Source: JAGVIE01 sp964520905
GTDB taxonomy: Bacteria > Bacteroidota > Ignavibacteria > UBA10030 > SZUA-254
DNA length: 64,000 bases
Assembly: GCA_964520905.1 (NCBI GenBank)
Contig: CAZFQL010000017.1
Location: 31,779-95,778 of the forward strand
Direction: 5' to 3'
Below the pieces are notes generated by a model. That model did no database searches. It had not been told where the DNA came from and was given only the letters and a program-made list of their open reading frames with translations. The first letter of the stretch is position 1, and each line of letters begins with the position of its first letter. Positions 7,544-17,919 of the stretch are shown piece after piece. The position numbers and the translations under genes are program-made.

Positions 7544-9763
7544 TCATCCACCATGAAGTAATCCTAGTGCATCCTTCATCCACTCGTCGAACGACTTCCT
7601 CAATACATGATGCTCAGGCAACCGAAGGTGAGGATCGGTATCGATGAGTTGAAATGCTTCATGTCGAGCCGACAATAAAATATCACCATCAGTCAAAAGG
7701 TTGGCAAGTCTTAGAGCAGGTAACCCGCTCTGTCTTGTTCCGAAATAATCACCCGGACCTCTCAATTCCAGGTCAATTTCAGCTATTTTGAATCCATCGA
7801 GGGTTTCCAACATCGTTCTAAGACGACGTTCAGCAATCTGTTTCGTATCTTCAGCTCCGTCGAGCGTCGGTATGGTAGAACCAACTTTTATCTTTCTCCC
7901 CATCCAGCCCGGAGCTATAAGAATACAATACGATTGCTCTGCACCTCTTCCGACTCTGCCCCGCAACTGATGAAGCTGTGAAAGACCAAGCCTCTCCGCA
8001 TGCTCGACAACCATAACCGATGCATTAGGAACATCAATACCTACTTCGATGACAGTGGTAGATACTAAGATATCAATCTTTTTTTGTTCAAAGTCTGTCA
8101 TGATATTATCTTTTTCATCTGATGACATTCTTCCATGAATCAATCCCACCCGATAATCGGTAAATACTTCCGATTTCAATTTCTCATAACTCTCTGTCGC
8201 GGCTTTTAGATCTAACTTTTCAGATTCTTCGACGAGTGGATAGACAATATATACTTGTCTGCCATCCTTTACCTGTTCACGTACAAACCGGTAGACAGAT
8301 GAAATCTGAGATTCGAAGTTAAGAATTGTTTTAATCGGTATACGATGAGCAGGCAATTCATTAATTGTCGATACATCAAGATCCCCATAAACGGTCAACG
8401 AGAGGGTTCGTGGTATAGGTGTTGCAGTCATCACCAATATATGAGGATGTGGACATCCGCTTAAAGATTCAATCCCTTTCTCTCTCAACGCAACCCGTTG
8501 CGCTACTCCGAAGCGGTGCTGTTCATCTATGATAACCAAACCGAGATTCTTAAACACAACAGGTTCTTGAATAAGCGCATGAGTACCGACTACAATATTA
8601 GCGGCACCAGATCGTATATCCTCAAGAACATCATCACGTATTCTTACTCTCTGTCCGCCTATAAGCAATTGAACATTTACATTCAAATCTTTGAGAAAAT
8701 TTGCAAGGGTTTTAAAATGTTGTTCGGCAAGAATTTCTGTAGGCGCCATGAGCGTCGTTTGGTAGCCATTATCTATTCCGATCAGCATCGCGACGAGTGC
8801 CACTATTGTTTTACCGCTTCCTACATCACCCTGCAATAGACGATTCATCGGTTTGCCGGACTTCAGGTCATCGGTGATTTCTTTGATAACCTTCACTTGA
8901 GCTTTGGTAAGTTTGAACGGCAGCGAATCGACCAATTGGCGCGCCAGTGAACTCTTAACGTCGAAGGTAATACCGGGCAATTCTACTTTCACACTCTGAC
9001 GCCGCAATGCGAGAAGCAACTGCATACTGAACAATTCATCGAATTTCAGCCTGAGTCGAGCTTCATCAAGCAATTGTTGTGTTTCCGGGAAATGGATCGA
9101 ACTTAACGCCTGTTTGATCGGCAGATATTTATACTTATCTATAATAGAGGATGGCAAAGGTTCCTCAGCGAACTGGAGGAATTCATTTAGCGTCGCCTTC
9201 ATAATCCGACGGAAACCTTTAATGTTAAGATTTACACTCTGCAATTCTCCAGATGAACCGTACTTGGGAACGATCCCTCTTGTGTGGAGAAACCCCTGTA
9301 AACCGCCATCTTCATCGTCAGCGGGTGATAACCTGTCTATGGAAGGATGAACGATCTGCGGGTGCCTATTGAATATTGTCACCTTGCCTGAGGCGGCTAT
9401 AATTTCTCCAACCTCAAAAGCTTTTTTAAAATATTGAACACTCTGGAAAAATACTAATTGAATTGTACCACTCTCATCCTCCAATATCACACTAAGCCGT
9501 TGTCGAGGCGGACGACCAATAAGATCAAATGTACGTATAGTGCCGATAACAGTCACCCACTCTTCCGAATCGGCATGTTTTCTCAGATCACCTATCTTTC
9601 CAACCTTGCTTAAATCTATATAATCGTAAGGGAAGTAATATATTAGGTCTCTCACCGTTTTGATATTATGATTGGCAAGAGCTTCTGCACGTTTCGGTCC
9701 GATACCTTTGACGTACTGAACTGGAAAACTTAATCCCTTGTCGATATTTTCTTTGGATGGCAT
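7544..9763 (-). CDS. recG: ATP-dependent DNA helicase RecG
   Basis: 739 residues. An N-terminal helix-hairpin-helix-like start (VQYVKGIGPKRAEAL) and OB-type wedge domain (about 60-170) precede the helicase core: Walker A LLQGDVGSGKTIVA, Walker B with DEQH (IIDEQHRFG), motif III VMTATPIPRT and motif VI QLRGRVGRG. The C-terminal LELRGPGDYFGTRQSG is typical of RecG. It remodels stalled forks and branched DNA. Length and order are normal. It is read in the same direction as gpsA, 57 bp upstream. Confidence 0.98.
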   Translation of the reverse strand: MPSKENIDKGLSFPVQYVKGIGPKRAEALANHNIKTVRDLIYYFPYDYIDLSKVGKIGDLRKHADSEEWVTVIGTIRTFDLIGRPPRQRLSVILEDESGTIQLVFFQSVQYFKKAFEVGEIIAASGKVTIFNRHPQIVHPSIDRLSPADDEDGGLQGFLHTRGIVPKYGSSGELQSVNLNIKGFRRIMKATLNEFLQFAEEPLPSSIIDKYKYLPIKQALSSIHFPETQQLLDEARLRLKFDELFSMQLLLALRRQSVKVELPGITFDVKSSLARQLVDSLPFKLTKAQVKVIKEITDDLKSGKPMNRLLQGDVGSGKTIVALVAMLIGIDNGYQTTLMAPTEILAEQHFKTLANFLKDLNVNVQLLIGGQRVRIRDDVLEDIRSGAANIVVGTHALIQEPVVFKNLGLVIIDEQHRFGVAQRVALREKGIESLSGCPHPHILVMTATPIPRTLSLTVYGDLDVSTINELPAHRIPIKTILNFESQISSVYRFVREQVKDGRQVYIVYPLVEESEKLDLKAATESYEKLKSEVFTDYRVGLIHGRMSSDEKDNIMTDFEQKKIDILVSTTVIEVGIDVPNASVMVVEHAERLGLSQLHQLRGRVGRGAEQSYCILIAPGWMGRKIKVGSTIPTLDGAEDTKQIAERRLRTMLETLDGFKIAEIDLELRGPGDYFGTRQSGLPALRLANLLTDGDILLSARHEAFQLIDTDPHLRLPEHHVLRKSFDEWMKDALGLLHGG

Positions 9764-9820
9764 TCAGCTATTCGAAGATTTGTTTGAATCAAATCATCTT
9801 AGAAATACGGCGAAGTAAAT

Positions 9821-10822
9821 TTAATTATGTTCCCCTTTTGCGCCGCGGGTCATCAAATCGGATGTTGCAATGATAGGGTCTTTATCTTCAAACAATACCT
9901 GATATACTGCATTTGATATAGGTAATTCAACATTAAATTTGTTGCAGAGATCGTGAATGGAGCGTGTAGTTGCTACACCTTCAGCAACCATGGTCATGCC
10001 GGCAAGTATATCTTTTAGTTTTCTGCCTTTTCCAATTTCTTCCCCGACATACCGGTTACGGCTGTGCTTACTCATGCAAGTCACAATCAGATCGCCGATT
10101 CCGGATAATCCGGCAAAAGTTTCCTGTTTGGCTCCCATAACTTTACCGAGTCTGGCGATCTCAACGGTTGCACGAGTCATGATGGCGGCTTTAGTATTAT
10201 CACCAAAACCGGCGCCATCGGCAATTCCTGCACCTATAGCGATCACGTTTTTCAACGACCCCGCCAATTCAACGCCACGGATATCTTCGCTTGAATAAAC
10301 TCGGAAATACGGCGTCATAAAAATTTTTTGCGCCAATTTTGCCGTCGCGATATTTATAGATGCTGCTACTACTGCGGTAGGGACTTTCCTGCTTACTTCT
10401 TCGGCAAAACTTGGACCTGATAATGTCACTATATTGTTTTTTCCGATATGCGGCAGGACATCGAGAAGAACATCCGATATCGTCATCAATGAATCATTTT
10501 CAATTCCCTTTGCGACATTCACGATTATAATATTATGAAAATTATGTCCATGTAATTTCTCGATCACTGATCGAAGAAATTGAGTAGGAATTGCAGTTAC
10601 GACCATCTCGGCACCGCTCACCGAATAAGTCAAATCGCTGCTAATATTCACATCAAGAGGGATAGCTACGCCTGGAAGGAATTCATTGTTTACACGATTG
10701 GTACGCATCGAGGCGGCATGTTCCTCCAGATACGACCAAAGATTAACCTGGTGCGCATTAGAATGGAGCAAGATAGCCAAGGTTGTTCCCCAGCTACCCG
10801 CACCTAATACAGTAATGCGCAT
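9821..10822 (-). CDS. gpsA: Glycerol-3-phosphate dehydrogenase [NAD(P)+]
   Basis: 333 residues, the usual length. The N-terminal Rossmann fold has GAGSWGTTLA. The catalytic region shows AGSLKNVIAIGAGIADG (active Lys) and the C-terminal helical domain RNRYVGEEIGKG. It reduces DHAP to sn-glycerol-3-phosphate for phospholipid synthesis. The gene immediately before it, 9 bp away, is plsY, which uses this product, so the two form a functional operon. Confidence 0.98.
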   Translation of the reverse strand: MRITVLGAGSWGTTLAILLHSNAHQVNLWSYLEEHAASMRTNRVNNEFLPGVAIPLDVNISSDLTYSVSGAEMVVTAIPTQFLRSVIEKLHGHNFHNIIIVNVAKGIENDSLMTISDVLLDVLPHIGKNNIVTLSGPSFAEEVSRKVPTAVVAASINIATAKLAQKIFMTPYFRVYSSEDIRGVELAGSLKNVIAIGAGIADGAGFGDNTKAAIMTRATVEIARLGKVMGAKQETFAGLSGIGDLIVTCMSKHSRNRYVGEEIGKGRKLKDILAGMTMVAEGVATTRSIHDLCNKFNVELPISNAVYQVLFEDKDPIIATSDLMTRGAKGEHN

Positions 10823-10831
10823 AAATAATAG

Positions 10832-11506
10832 TTAAGATTTTTTCTCGAAAATATGGAGGCGTGTTAGCCGGTGCTCTGTGCCATCGATAAGACGCTTGAT
10901 GTTTGCACGATGGGTATAGAGCAACAACAGAGATATACCTATACTAAAGAAAATCAGAGTATTATAACCCTGGAGATAGGCATTGAAGACGTTATGGCGG
11001 AAAAACATCGTTAATGGAAAAGCGATGGCTCCGCTGATAGAACCCAGCGAAACATAGCGGGAGAGAACGAACACAAGCGCGAATATACCGATTGAAACCA
11101 GCACTTCAATCGTTGCTAATCCTAACAATACTCCGCCGGCAGTTGCGATACCTTTACCGCCACGGAAACCGCTGAAAGCAGTCCAGATATGTCCGAGTAT
11201 CGCAGCACACCCGGCTATAATACGGATAACGGTTATATCATCGAATGGTGTAACGTTTCTGAATGGCATTTCACCTGTCATAAACTTCGTAATGAGCATT
11301 GTAGCTATATACCCTTTAAGTATATCGATAACAATAACCATTACACCGGCTTTCCATCCTAAGACCCGGATGACGTTAGTCCCGCCGGCATTACCACTGC
11401 CATAGTGCCGTATATCGACACCTTTAAGTAATTTAGTTACGATGATACTCGTTGGGATCGATCCAACCAGATAACTTAATACTATAATAATACCCAATGG
11501 TATCAT
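10832..11506 (-). CDS. plsY: Acyl-phosphate:glycerol-3-phosphate acyltransferase PlsY
   Basis: 224 residues, an integral membrane protein with about five hydrophobic segments. The three PlsY motifs are present: VGSIPTSIIV with YGSGNAGGTNVIRVLG, FRGGKGIATAGG, and LLYTHRANIKRL. It transfers acyl groups from acyl-phosphate to glycerol-3-phosphate at the inner membrane. It lies 9 bp before gpsA. The C-terminus is slightly longer than in short homologues. Confidence 0.97.
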   Translation of the reverse strand: MIPLGIIIVLSYLVGSIPTSIIVTKLLKGVDIRHYGSGNAGGTNVIRVLGWKAGVMVIVIDILKGYIATMLITKFMTGEMPFRNVTPFDDITVIRIIAGCAAILGHIWTAFSGFRGGKGIATAGGVLLGLATIEVLVSIGIFALVFVLSRYVSLGSISGAIAFPLTMFFRHNVFNAYLQGYNTLIFFSIGISLLLLYTHRANIKRLIDGTEHRLTRLHIFEKKS

Positions 11507-11571
11507 AAATATTCCTTTTTCATATAGGTTCTCTTATATAAGATACCTGAAATTTTACAAAGATTCAAGAA

Positions 11572-12285
11572 TTATATGGATTCCGTCACAAACCGTCTCG
11601 CTATAATTTGTGCCAGTTCGAGATCTTCGGGAGTAGTAATCTTTATATTATCATAAGAACCAGCCACTATGTGAATTCGCATGCCGATACGTTCAACAAG
11701 ATTCGCATCATCGGTTCCATAATACCCCTCAATACGCGCCATTTCAAACGCACGCTTGATAATTGGGAACTGAAACGACTGCGGAGTTTGTGCAATCCAT
11801 AACTGTTCACGAGCAAGAGTATTTTCAGCGTACACGGCAACACTCGATTGTTTAATAGTATCCTTCGGACGAACGGCAGCTATTGCCGCACCATCCTCCT
11901 TTGCCGCTATCAGAACAGCGTGAATCAATTTTTGAGAGATGAAAGGACGCACTGCATCATGAATCAAAACCAAATCGACATTATATTTTTCCAATTCCTG
12001 CAAACAATTCCATACCGAGTCTTGCCGTTCAGCCCCGCCCTCCACCACTGAACTAACCTTAGTGAGGTTATGCAATTTGATAAGATTATTAAGCGGCTTC
12101 CTATTTTCTTTGTCGGAAGCCAGTATAATATTATCTATATCCGGAGAAGATTGAAAATGTTCGAGTGTTCGTATTATAATCGCCTTTCCCGCAACCTCAA
12201 GAAATTGCTTACTGATGCTGCCACCCATTCGCTTTCCTGTCCCAGCAGCGGGAATAATAACACCGACTTTTTTTCCGGCAATCAT
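11572..12285 (-). CDS. ispD: 2-C-methyl-D-erythritol 4-phosphate cytidylyltransferase
   Basis: 237 residues. The nucleotide-binding loop is IPAAGTGKRMGGSISKQFLEV; further IspD motifs are VLIHDAVRPF, AAVRPKDTIK, QTPQSF, DDANLVE and NIKITTPEDLELA. It forms CDP-methylerythritol in the MEP isoprenoid pathway. ispG of the same pathway lies elsewhere in the window (44.5-45.6 kb). It starts 9 bp after queA. Confidence 0.97.
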   Translation of the reverse strand: MIAGKKVGVIIPAAGTGKRMGGSISKQFLEVAGKAIIIRTLEHFQSSPDIDNIILASDKENRKPLNNLIKLHNLTKVSSVVEGGAERQDSVWNCLQELEKYNVDLVLIHDAVRPFISQKLIHAVLIAAKEDGAAIAAVRPKDTIKQSSVAVYAENTLAREQLWIAQTPQSFQFPIIKRAFEMARIEGYYGTDDANLVERIGMRIHIVAGSYDNIKITTPEDLELAQIIARRFVTESI

Positions 12286-12294
12286 TTCTGTCGA

Positions 12295-13332
12295 TCAGAA
12301 AATCAACATTGCGTCGCCGTAACTATAGAAACGCCACTTTTCTTTAATCGCCTTCTTATAAGCCTGCATCATGTAATCTCTTCCGCCGAAAGCACAAACC
12401 AGCATGAGCAGGGTAGACTCAGGCATGTGAAAATTCGTGATTAATTTATCGACAATCTTAAACTCATAAGGCGGAAAAATAAATTTATCAGTCCAACCTT
12501 TATAAGATTTAAGATGCCCGGTCGTCGTTACGCACGATTCAACGGCACGGCTGACACTTGTGCCGACCGCAAAAACGCTTCCGCGACTATCGATAGTCTT
12601 ATTTACTATATCGACAGTCGATTGAGGGATCTCATAATACTCTGAATCCATTTTATGTTTAGAAAGATCTTCCACCTCAACAGGCCTGAAAGAACCAAGC
12701 CCCAGATGCAGAGTAACCGGCGCAATCTTCACGCCTTTCTTTTCAATCGCTGTAAGCAAACGTTTTGTGAAATGAAGTCCGGCGGTCGGGGCGGCAACTG
12801 ATCCGACATTTTTCGCAAAGACAGTTTGATACGATTCTTTATCGTCTTCAACTGGATCGCGTTTGATGTAGTACGGCAGTGGTGTAACGCCTATTCGTTC
12901 GATAATCTTGAACAAATCGTTTTTATAATTGAATCTTACCGTTCTGCCGCGGGATGTTGTATTATCAATGACTTCGCACCATATTTTTCCATCATCGAAA
13001 TATATTTTATTGCCGATACGAACTTTCCTTGCCGGATCGACAATGACATCCCAGATGGCATCATCATGGTTTAACTCGCGAAGAAGGAATACTTCAATTT
13101 TTGCGTTTGTTTTTTCTTTCTTTCCGAATAAGCGTGCCGGGAAAACCCTCGTCTGATTAACGACAAGGCAATCTCCTTTCTTAAAATAATCAATCATGTC
13201 GGTGAACCGTTGTTCCCCGATAGAACCTTCGGCGCGATTTAATATCATGAGCCGGGAAGCATCGCGCGGTTTCGCCGGAAACTTAGCGATGAGATTGCGT
13301 GGCAGCGGATATTTAAAATCAGATAGTTTCAT
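12295..13332 (-). CDS. queA: S-adenosylmethionine:tRNA ribosyltransferase-isomerase QueA
   Basis: 345 residues. Family motifs are YPLPRNLIAKFPAKPRDASRLM at the N-terminus, DCLVVNQTRVFPARL, SVAAPTAGLHFT, VTLHLGLGSFRPV and LITNFHMPESTLLMLV. It adds the ribosyl moiety of SAM to preQ1 in tRNA to make epoxyqueuosine. An AAAGGT Shine-Dalgarno lies just upstream of the ATG at 13332. It sits between ppdK and ispD, in the same direction. Confidence 0.97.
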   Translation of the reverse strand: MKLSDFKYPLPRNLIAKFPAKPRDASRLMILNRAEGSIGEQRFTDMIDYFKKGDCLVVNQTRVFPARLFGKKEKTNAKIEVFLLRELNHDDAIWDVIVDPARKVRIGNKIYFDDGKIWCEVIDNTTSRGRTVRFNYKNDLFKIIERIGVTPLPYYIKRDPVEDDKESYQTVFAKNVGSVAAPTAGLHFTKRLLTAIEKKGVKIAPVTLHLGLGSFRPVEVEDLSKHKMDSEYYEIPQSTVDIVNKTIDSRGSVFAVGTSVSRAVESCVTTTGHLKSYKGWTDKFIFPPYEFKIVDKLITNFHMPESTLLMLVCAFGGRDYMMQAYKKAIKEKWRFYSYGDAMLIF

Positions 13333-13381
13333 TTTATTTACCTTTCATTTTTTTGGTAAACCGTAATATTAAATCTCTTAT

Positions 13382-16138
13382 TTATTTATTTCTTAATTTA
13401 TGCGCCGATTTATCGTGCAAAACAGCCTGCGCGGCGGCTAATCTTGCAATCGGGACTCGATATGGCGAACAACTCACATAGTCCATACCTACATTATGGC
13501 AGAACTCAACTGAACGGGGATCACCGCCATGTTCACCGCAAATACCGATCTCCAATTTCTTGTTTGATTTTCGTCCGCGCTCGATACTGATTTTGATTAG
13601 CTCGCCAATTCCTTCCTGATCGATACTTTGGAATGGATCTTCCGGAAGAATTCCTTTCTCGAGATAATCCGGCAGGAATCCGCCGAAGTCATCGCGCGAG
13701 AAACCAAATCCCATCTGTGTAAGATCATTCGTACCGAACGAGAAAAATTGAGCGACTTGAGCTATCTTACCAGATACCAGCGCAGCTCTGGGTATTTCGA
13801 TCATTGTACCAAACATATGCTTGATACTCTTGAGATTATACTTTGACAGCACTTCCTGATAAACCCGTTTTGCGATCTCATACTGATGGATTAACTCTTT
13901 TACATCGACAAGGACAGGTATCATGATTTCAGGATAAGGTTTCTTTCCTTCCTTCAGAAGTTCGGCGGCTCCTTCAAATATCGCCCTGATTTGCATTTCG
14001 CTGACTTCTGGATATGTGATACCCAAACGAACACCACGATGTCCCATCATAGGATTTGTTTCATGAAGATTTTCCGCCCGTTTTGACAACTCTTCCATCG
14101 AGATATCCAAGTCTTTTGCAAGTTGCTTCAATTTTTCGGGATCGCGCGGAACGAACTCATGAAGAGGCGGGTCTAAAAGACGAACAACCACCGGATACGG
14201 ATCCATCGCCTCTAAGGTTCCCTTGATATCTTTTTTTACGTATGGGAATAATTCATCCAAAGCTTTACGCCGTTCAGTTTCTGTCTTCGACATAATCATT
14301 TTCCGTAATCTGAATAGCGGCTCTTCGGCTCCTTTGCCGTAGAACATATGTTCAGTACGGAACAATCCGATTCCCTGAGCGCCGAACCGGCGTCCCTTCT
14401 TTGCATCTTCCGGCGTATCTGCATTCGTCCTGATTCCCAATCGTCGAATAGAATCACAAACTTTCAAAAAATCATTGAATATTTTGTTTTCTTCGGAAGC
14501 ATCTATCATCTGAAGTTGACCGCCGTAAACATTTCCCTTAGTACCGTTGAGCGTAATCCAATCGCCTTCCCTGAAGATTTTCCCCTCGGCTACCATCTCT
14601 TTTTTCATTCCATCAATGTGCAAAGTACCACAGCCGACGATACAACACTTTCCCCACCCTCGCGCAACAAGTGCGGCGTGGGAAGTCATCCCTCCGCGTG
14701 CGGTCAAGATTGCTTCAGCAGCGCGCATACCTTCTACATCCTCAGGATTTGTTTCTTCTCGAACAAGGATTACTTTCTTCCCTTGCTTTGCCCATGCAAC
14801 GGCATCCTGAGCCAAGAATACAATCTGCCCGGCAGCGCCGCCAGGTCCGGCAGGCAATCCTTTGGCAAGAATTTTCTGCCCGCTCTCGATTTTTGGATCG
14901 ATGATCGGATGCAGAAGTTCATCTAACTGGGCGGGAGTTACGCGTGATACAGCCATCTCCTTTGTGATCAATTTTTCTTTCAGCATATCCATCGCAATCC
15001 GAACTGCCGCAGGTCCATTTCTTTTTCCGATGCGGCATTGCAGCATGAACATCCGTCCCTTTTCGATTGTAAACTCCAAGTCCTGCATATCTTTGTAATG
15101 TTTTTCCAGTCTTTTCTGGTACTGGAAAAGTTCTTTGTAAAGTTTAGGCATCGCTTTCTCAAGGGACACGAGATCGTTGTTGTGTTCGGATTTTGATGAT
15201 TCGTTAATAGGCGCAGGCGTACGAATTCCGGCTACAACATCTTCCCCTTGTGCGTTGATCAGATACTCGCCGTAGAATTGTGCATCACCGTTACCGGGAT
15301 TTCGCGTGAAGGCAACCCCTGTTGCAGAATCTTCGCCCATATTTCCAAAAACCATCGATTGAACATTAACGGCAGTTCCCCAATCGTCGGAAATTCCCTC
15401 GATGCGGCGATAACTGACGGCGCGTTTTCCGTTCCATGATGCAAATACTGCACCGATTCCGCCCCACAACTGTTCATACGGATCATCTGGAAAAGCTTTA
15501 CCCAAAATTTCTTTAACACGTACCTTGAACGCTCTACAAAGCTGTTCTAAATCTTCCGCGGTCATATCCGTATCCGATTTATAACCTTTTTCCTTTTTCA
15601 ACTTCCCCATTATTTTTTCCAGCTGCTTGCGAATACCGCTTTCATCGTCCTTCGGCTCGATGCCGACAGCTTTCTCCATTACCACATCGGAGTACATCAT
15701 AATGAGACGACGATAAGCATCGAATACAAATCGAGCGTTGCCGCCTGTTTTCTTGATGAGACCGGGAATTGTTTTTTCTGTCAAGCCGACATTCAGAACA
15801 GTTTCCATCATTCCCGGCATCGATTTACGCGCACCCGAACGAACAGAAACCAGCAGGGGATTTTCAGAATCTCCGAATTTCTTTCCCATCAGCGTTTCCA
15901 CCCGCTTCAAGCTTTTCTCAGCCTCTTCTTTCAAACCTTTCGGGTATGTTCTCTTGTTTTTGTAGTAGTAAATACATACTTCAGTCGTGATAGTGAAACC
16001 CGGAGGAACCGGGAGTTTTAAATTTTTATGTCCTGCCATCTCGGCAAGGTTCGCACCTTTGCCGCCAAGGAGTTCCTTCATACTTTCTTTGCCGTCGGCT
16101 TTGCCGCCGCCAAAGAAATAAACAAATTTATGTGCCAT
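13382..16138 (-). CDS. ppdK: Pyruvate, phosphate dikinase
   Basis: 918 residues. The N-terminal ATP-grasp domain begins VYFFGGGKADGKESMKELLGG. The swivelling domain carries the catalytic His in GGMTSHAALVARGWGK. The C-terminal PEP/pyruvate barrel carries the catalytic Cys in CGEHGGDPRSVEF and the end motif VSCSPYRVPIARLAAAQA. It interconverts pyruvate, Pi and ATP with PEP, PPi and AMP, and can serve gluconeogenesis or PPi-linked glycolysis. An AGGA ribosome site precedes the ATG. Length and motifs are normal. Confidence 0.98.
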   Translation of the reverse strand: MAHKFVYFFGGGKADGKESMKELLGGKGANLAEMAGHKNLKLPVPPGFTITTEVCIYYYKNKRTYPKGLKEEAEKSLKRVETLMGKKFGDSENPLLVSVRSGARKSMPGMMETVLNVGLTEKTIPGLIKKTGGNARFVFDAYRRLIMMYSDVVMEKAVGIEPKDDESGIRKQLEKIMGKLKKEKGYKSDTDMTAEDLEQLCRAFKVRVKEILGKAFPDDPYEQLWGGIGAVFASWNGKRAVSYRRIEGISDDWGTAVNVQSMVFGNMGEDSATGVAFTRNPGNGDAQFYGEYLINAQGEDVVAGIRTPAPINESSKSEHNNDLVSLEKAMPKLYKELFQYQKRLEKHYKDMQDLEFTIEKGRMFMLQCRIGKRNGPAAVRIAMDMLKEKLITKEMAVSRVTPAQLDELLHPIIDPKIESGQKILAKGLPAGPGGAAGQIVFLAQDAVAWAKQGKKVILVREETNPEDVEGMRAAEAILTARGGMTSHAALVARGWGKCCIVGCGTLHIDGMKKEMVAEGKIFREGDWITLNGTKGNVYGGQLQMIDASEENKIFNDFLKVCDSIRRLGIRTNADTPEDAKKGRRFGAQGIGLFRTEHMFYGKGAEEPLFRLRKMIMSKTETERRKALDELFPYVKKDIKGTLEAMDPYPVVVRLLDPPLHEFVPRDPEKLKQLAKDLDISMEELSKRAENLHETNPMMGHRGVRLGITYPEVSEMQIRAIFEGAAELLKEGKKPYPEIMIPVLVDVKELIHQYEIAKRVYQEVLSKYNLKSIKHMFGTMIEIPRAALVSGKIAQVAQFFSFGTNDLTQMGFGFSRDDFGGFLPDYLEKGILPEDPFQSIDQEGIGELIKISIERGRKSNKKLEIGICGEHGGDPRSVEFCHNVGMDYVSCSPYRVPIARLAAAQAVLHDKSAHKLRNK

Positions 16139-16158
16139 GTGTATTCCTATTTATCCTT

Positions 16159-16860
16159 TTATGTTGTAGATTGATTTGAAATCGTAGCTAAATACTCTTT
16201 TAATATTTTTGTTGATAGTGGATTATTTACATCATTCATACGCTCTGGATGCCATTGAAGAAGTAGAAAAAAATGATCTCTATCAATATTCTCGAATTCC
16301 ATTGCTTCGATGATCCCATCTTCGGCGTGGGCGGCAACTTTCAATCCATCTCCAGGTTTAGCAACAGCCTGATGATGACTTGAGTTGACAAGTCCGGAAT
16401 TGATACTGGACATTTTGTAGAGTAAAGTTTCCATGCCGATATTTACAGGATGGCGGTTTTCAATACCGTTAGTTTTTCTATGAGATTTATACCCTGCTTC
16501 TTCAATATCCGGGATAAGCGTACCGCCGAGGTGAATATTAACAAGTTGCATTCCCCGGCAAATTGCAAGCGTTGGGATTTTATTTTTCAAAACCTGATCG
16601 ATAAGTTTTCTTTCAAAGTTATCACGCTCTCTATCAACATCTTTAATATGTGGATGATTCACCTGTCCGTTGTATAATGCAGGATCTACATCGTTACCGC
16701 CGGTTAAAAGCAACCCATTACAATCATTAAGAGCGTTTAAATTATCAAGTCTGTAAGACAATTTAATCCACTTGAGCGATATACCGCTCCCCTCCAACCA
16801 CTTTATGTAGAAGTTGAATTTATCCTCGGAGATCATAGTGTCGGTAACACCGATTACCAT
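16159..16860 (-). CDS. Class I glutamine amidotransferase-like hydrolase (PuuD/peptidase C26 family)
   Basis: 233 residues. The nucleophile elbow is LAICRGMQLVNIHLGGTLIPDI, and the catalytic His/Glu occur in LLLQWHPERM. LLTGGNDVDPALY and VNSSHHQAV are typical of gamma-glutamyl-GABA hydrolases. The family cleaves gamma-glutamyl amides; the substrate here is not known, since no putrescine genes are nearby. It overlaps the lpxK stop (TGATG), so it is translated from the same message as the lipid A genes. Confidence 0.88.
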   Translation of the reverse strand: MVIGVTDTMISEDKFNFYIKWLEGSGISLKWIKLSYRLDNLNALNDCNGLLLTGGNDVDPALYNGQVNHPHIKDVDRERDNFERKLIDQVLKNKIPTLAICRGMQLVNIHLGGTLIPDIEEAGYKSHRKTNGIENRHPVNIGMETLLYKMSSINSGLVNSSHHQAVAKPGDGLKVAAHAEDGIIEAMEFENIDRDHFFLLLQWHPERMNDVNNPLSTKILKEYLATISNQSTT

Positions 16861-17918
16861 CAGGCGGCGCCTCTTATTGTTTGATCAAGAATAGCGTGCA
16901 AGTTTTTTTCACCATCGGTAACAACAGCTTCAATCTCCAAAAAGTATAATGCCTTCGATGGAAACGATTTCGGTATCTTTATCGATAATAATCGCATTGC
17001 GTCTTTTTCGGTCGTAATAATTGAGTCTGCTTTATGCTTTTCATATTTATCTTGAATTTCAATCAAATCAGCTTCACTGTAGCGGTGGTGATCCGGAAAA
17101 ATAATCATATCTTTAACAGAGAGTCCAACCACGGCTAAAGTATTTTTGAAGGAATCCGGGTTCCCGATGCCGCAAAACGCTACGCAGTCGTTGCGATCTT
17201 TAGTCGGATAATCAGTTTGGTTTAGAAGTTCGAAATCCCGAACTCCTTTTGACCTGAATTGTACGATTGCTGTATCTTTATGGTAATATTTCTTAAGCAT
17301 AATACCGTTTTCATCGGTCGAACCAGAATCCTGAGTAACCACAATAAAATCCGCTCTCCGTAATGAGGAGAAAGGTTCACGGCGTAAACCTGCAGGCAAC
17401 ATTCCGATCGCCGGAAGAAGCTTTCTTCCATCAACTATAACAATATCGAGGTCACGAACAATTCCCCGATGCTGGAAACCGTCATCGAGTAAAATAACGT
17501 CGGGTTTATATTTCTCAACTATTTTTTTTGCTACACGAGCGCGGTTTTCATCAACGGCTACTATCACAGACGGGAACTTCTTCGCTATCTGAAAAGGTTC
17601 ATCACCTATCGTCTCTGCTGTTCCGCTGAGTGTGTTTCCATCAGAAACAATCTTAGTGCCCTTCGTCGTTCTCTTATATCCCCTGCTTAGAACCGCAATC
17701 TTCCTGTTCTGCTTGAGAAAATACCGAATCAGATATTCAACCATCGGTGTTTTTCCAGTCCCACCCGCCGTGATGTTGCCGACAGAAATCACCGGAATAC
17801 CGACCTGCACTGCCTTAAAAATACCGGTATCATAACACCAGTTTCTAATTATAACTCCAAAACAATAGAGCCATGAAAGTGGTATTAATATAAATTGAAA
17901 AAAATTCAAATCACTCAA
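16860..17918 (-). CDS. lpxK: Tetraacyldisaccharide 4'-kinase LpxK
   Basis: 352 residues. An N-terminal membrane helix (FILIPLSWLYCFGVIIRN) is followed by the P-loop in VGNITAGGTGKTPMVEYL; other marks are VAVDENRARVAKK, DVILLDDGFQHRGI and FPDHHRYSEADL. It phosphorylates the lipid A disaccharide at the inner membrane. The likely start is TTG at 17918, one base after the lpxB stop; no closer ATG is available. lpxB immediately upstream makes its substrate. Confidence 0.95.
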   Translation of the reverse strand: MSDLNFFQFILIPLSWLYCFGVIIRNWCYDTGIFKAVQVGIPVISVGNITAGGTGKTPMVEYLIRYFLKQNRKIAVLSRGYKRTTKGTKIVSDGNTLSGTAETIGDEPFQIAKKFPSVIVAVDENRARVAKKIVEKYKPDVILLDDGFQHRGIVRDLDIVIVDGRKLLPAIGMLPAGLRREPFSSLRRADFIVVTQDSGSTDENGIMLKKYYHKDTAIVQFRSKGVRDFELLNQTDYPTKDRNDCVAFCGIGNPDSFKNTLAVVGLSVKDMIIFPDHHRYSEADLIEIQDKYEKHKADSIITTEKDAMRLLSIKIPKSFPSKALYFLEIEAVVTDGEKNLHAILDQTIRGAA

Positions 17919-17919
17919 T

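Noticed and set aside
14348..14926. 192-codon plus-strand frame opposite ppdK
   Set aside because: Entirely inside the confident PPDK gene on the other strand; the composition is that of a shadow frame.
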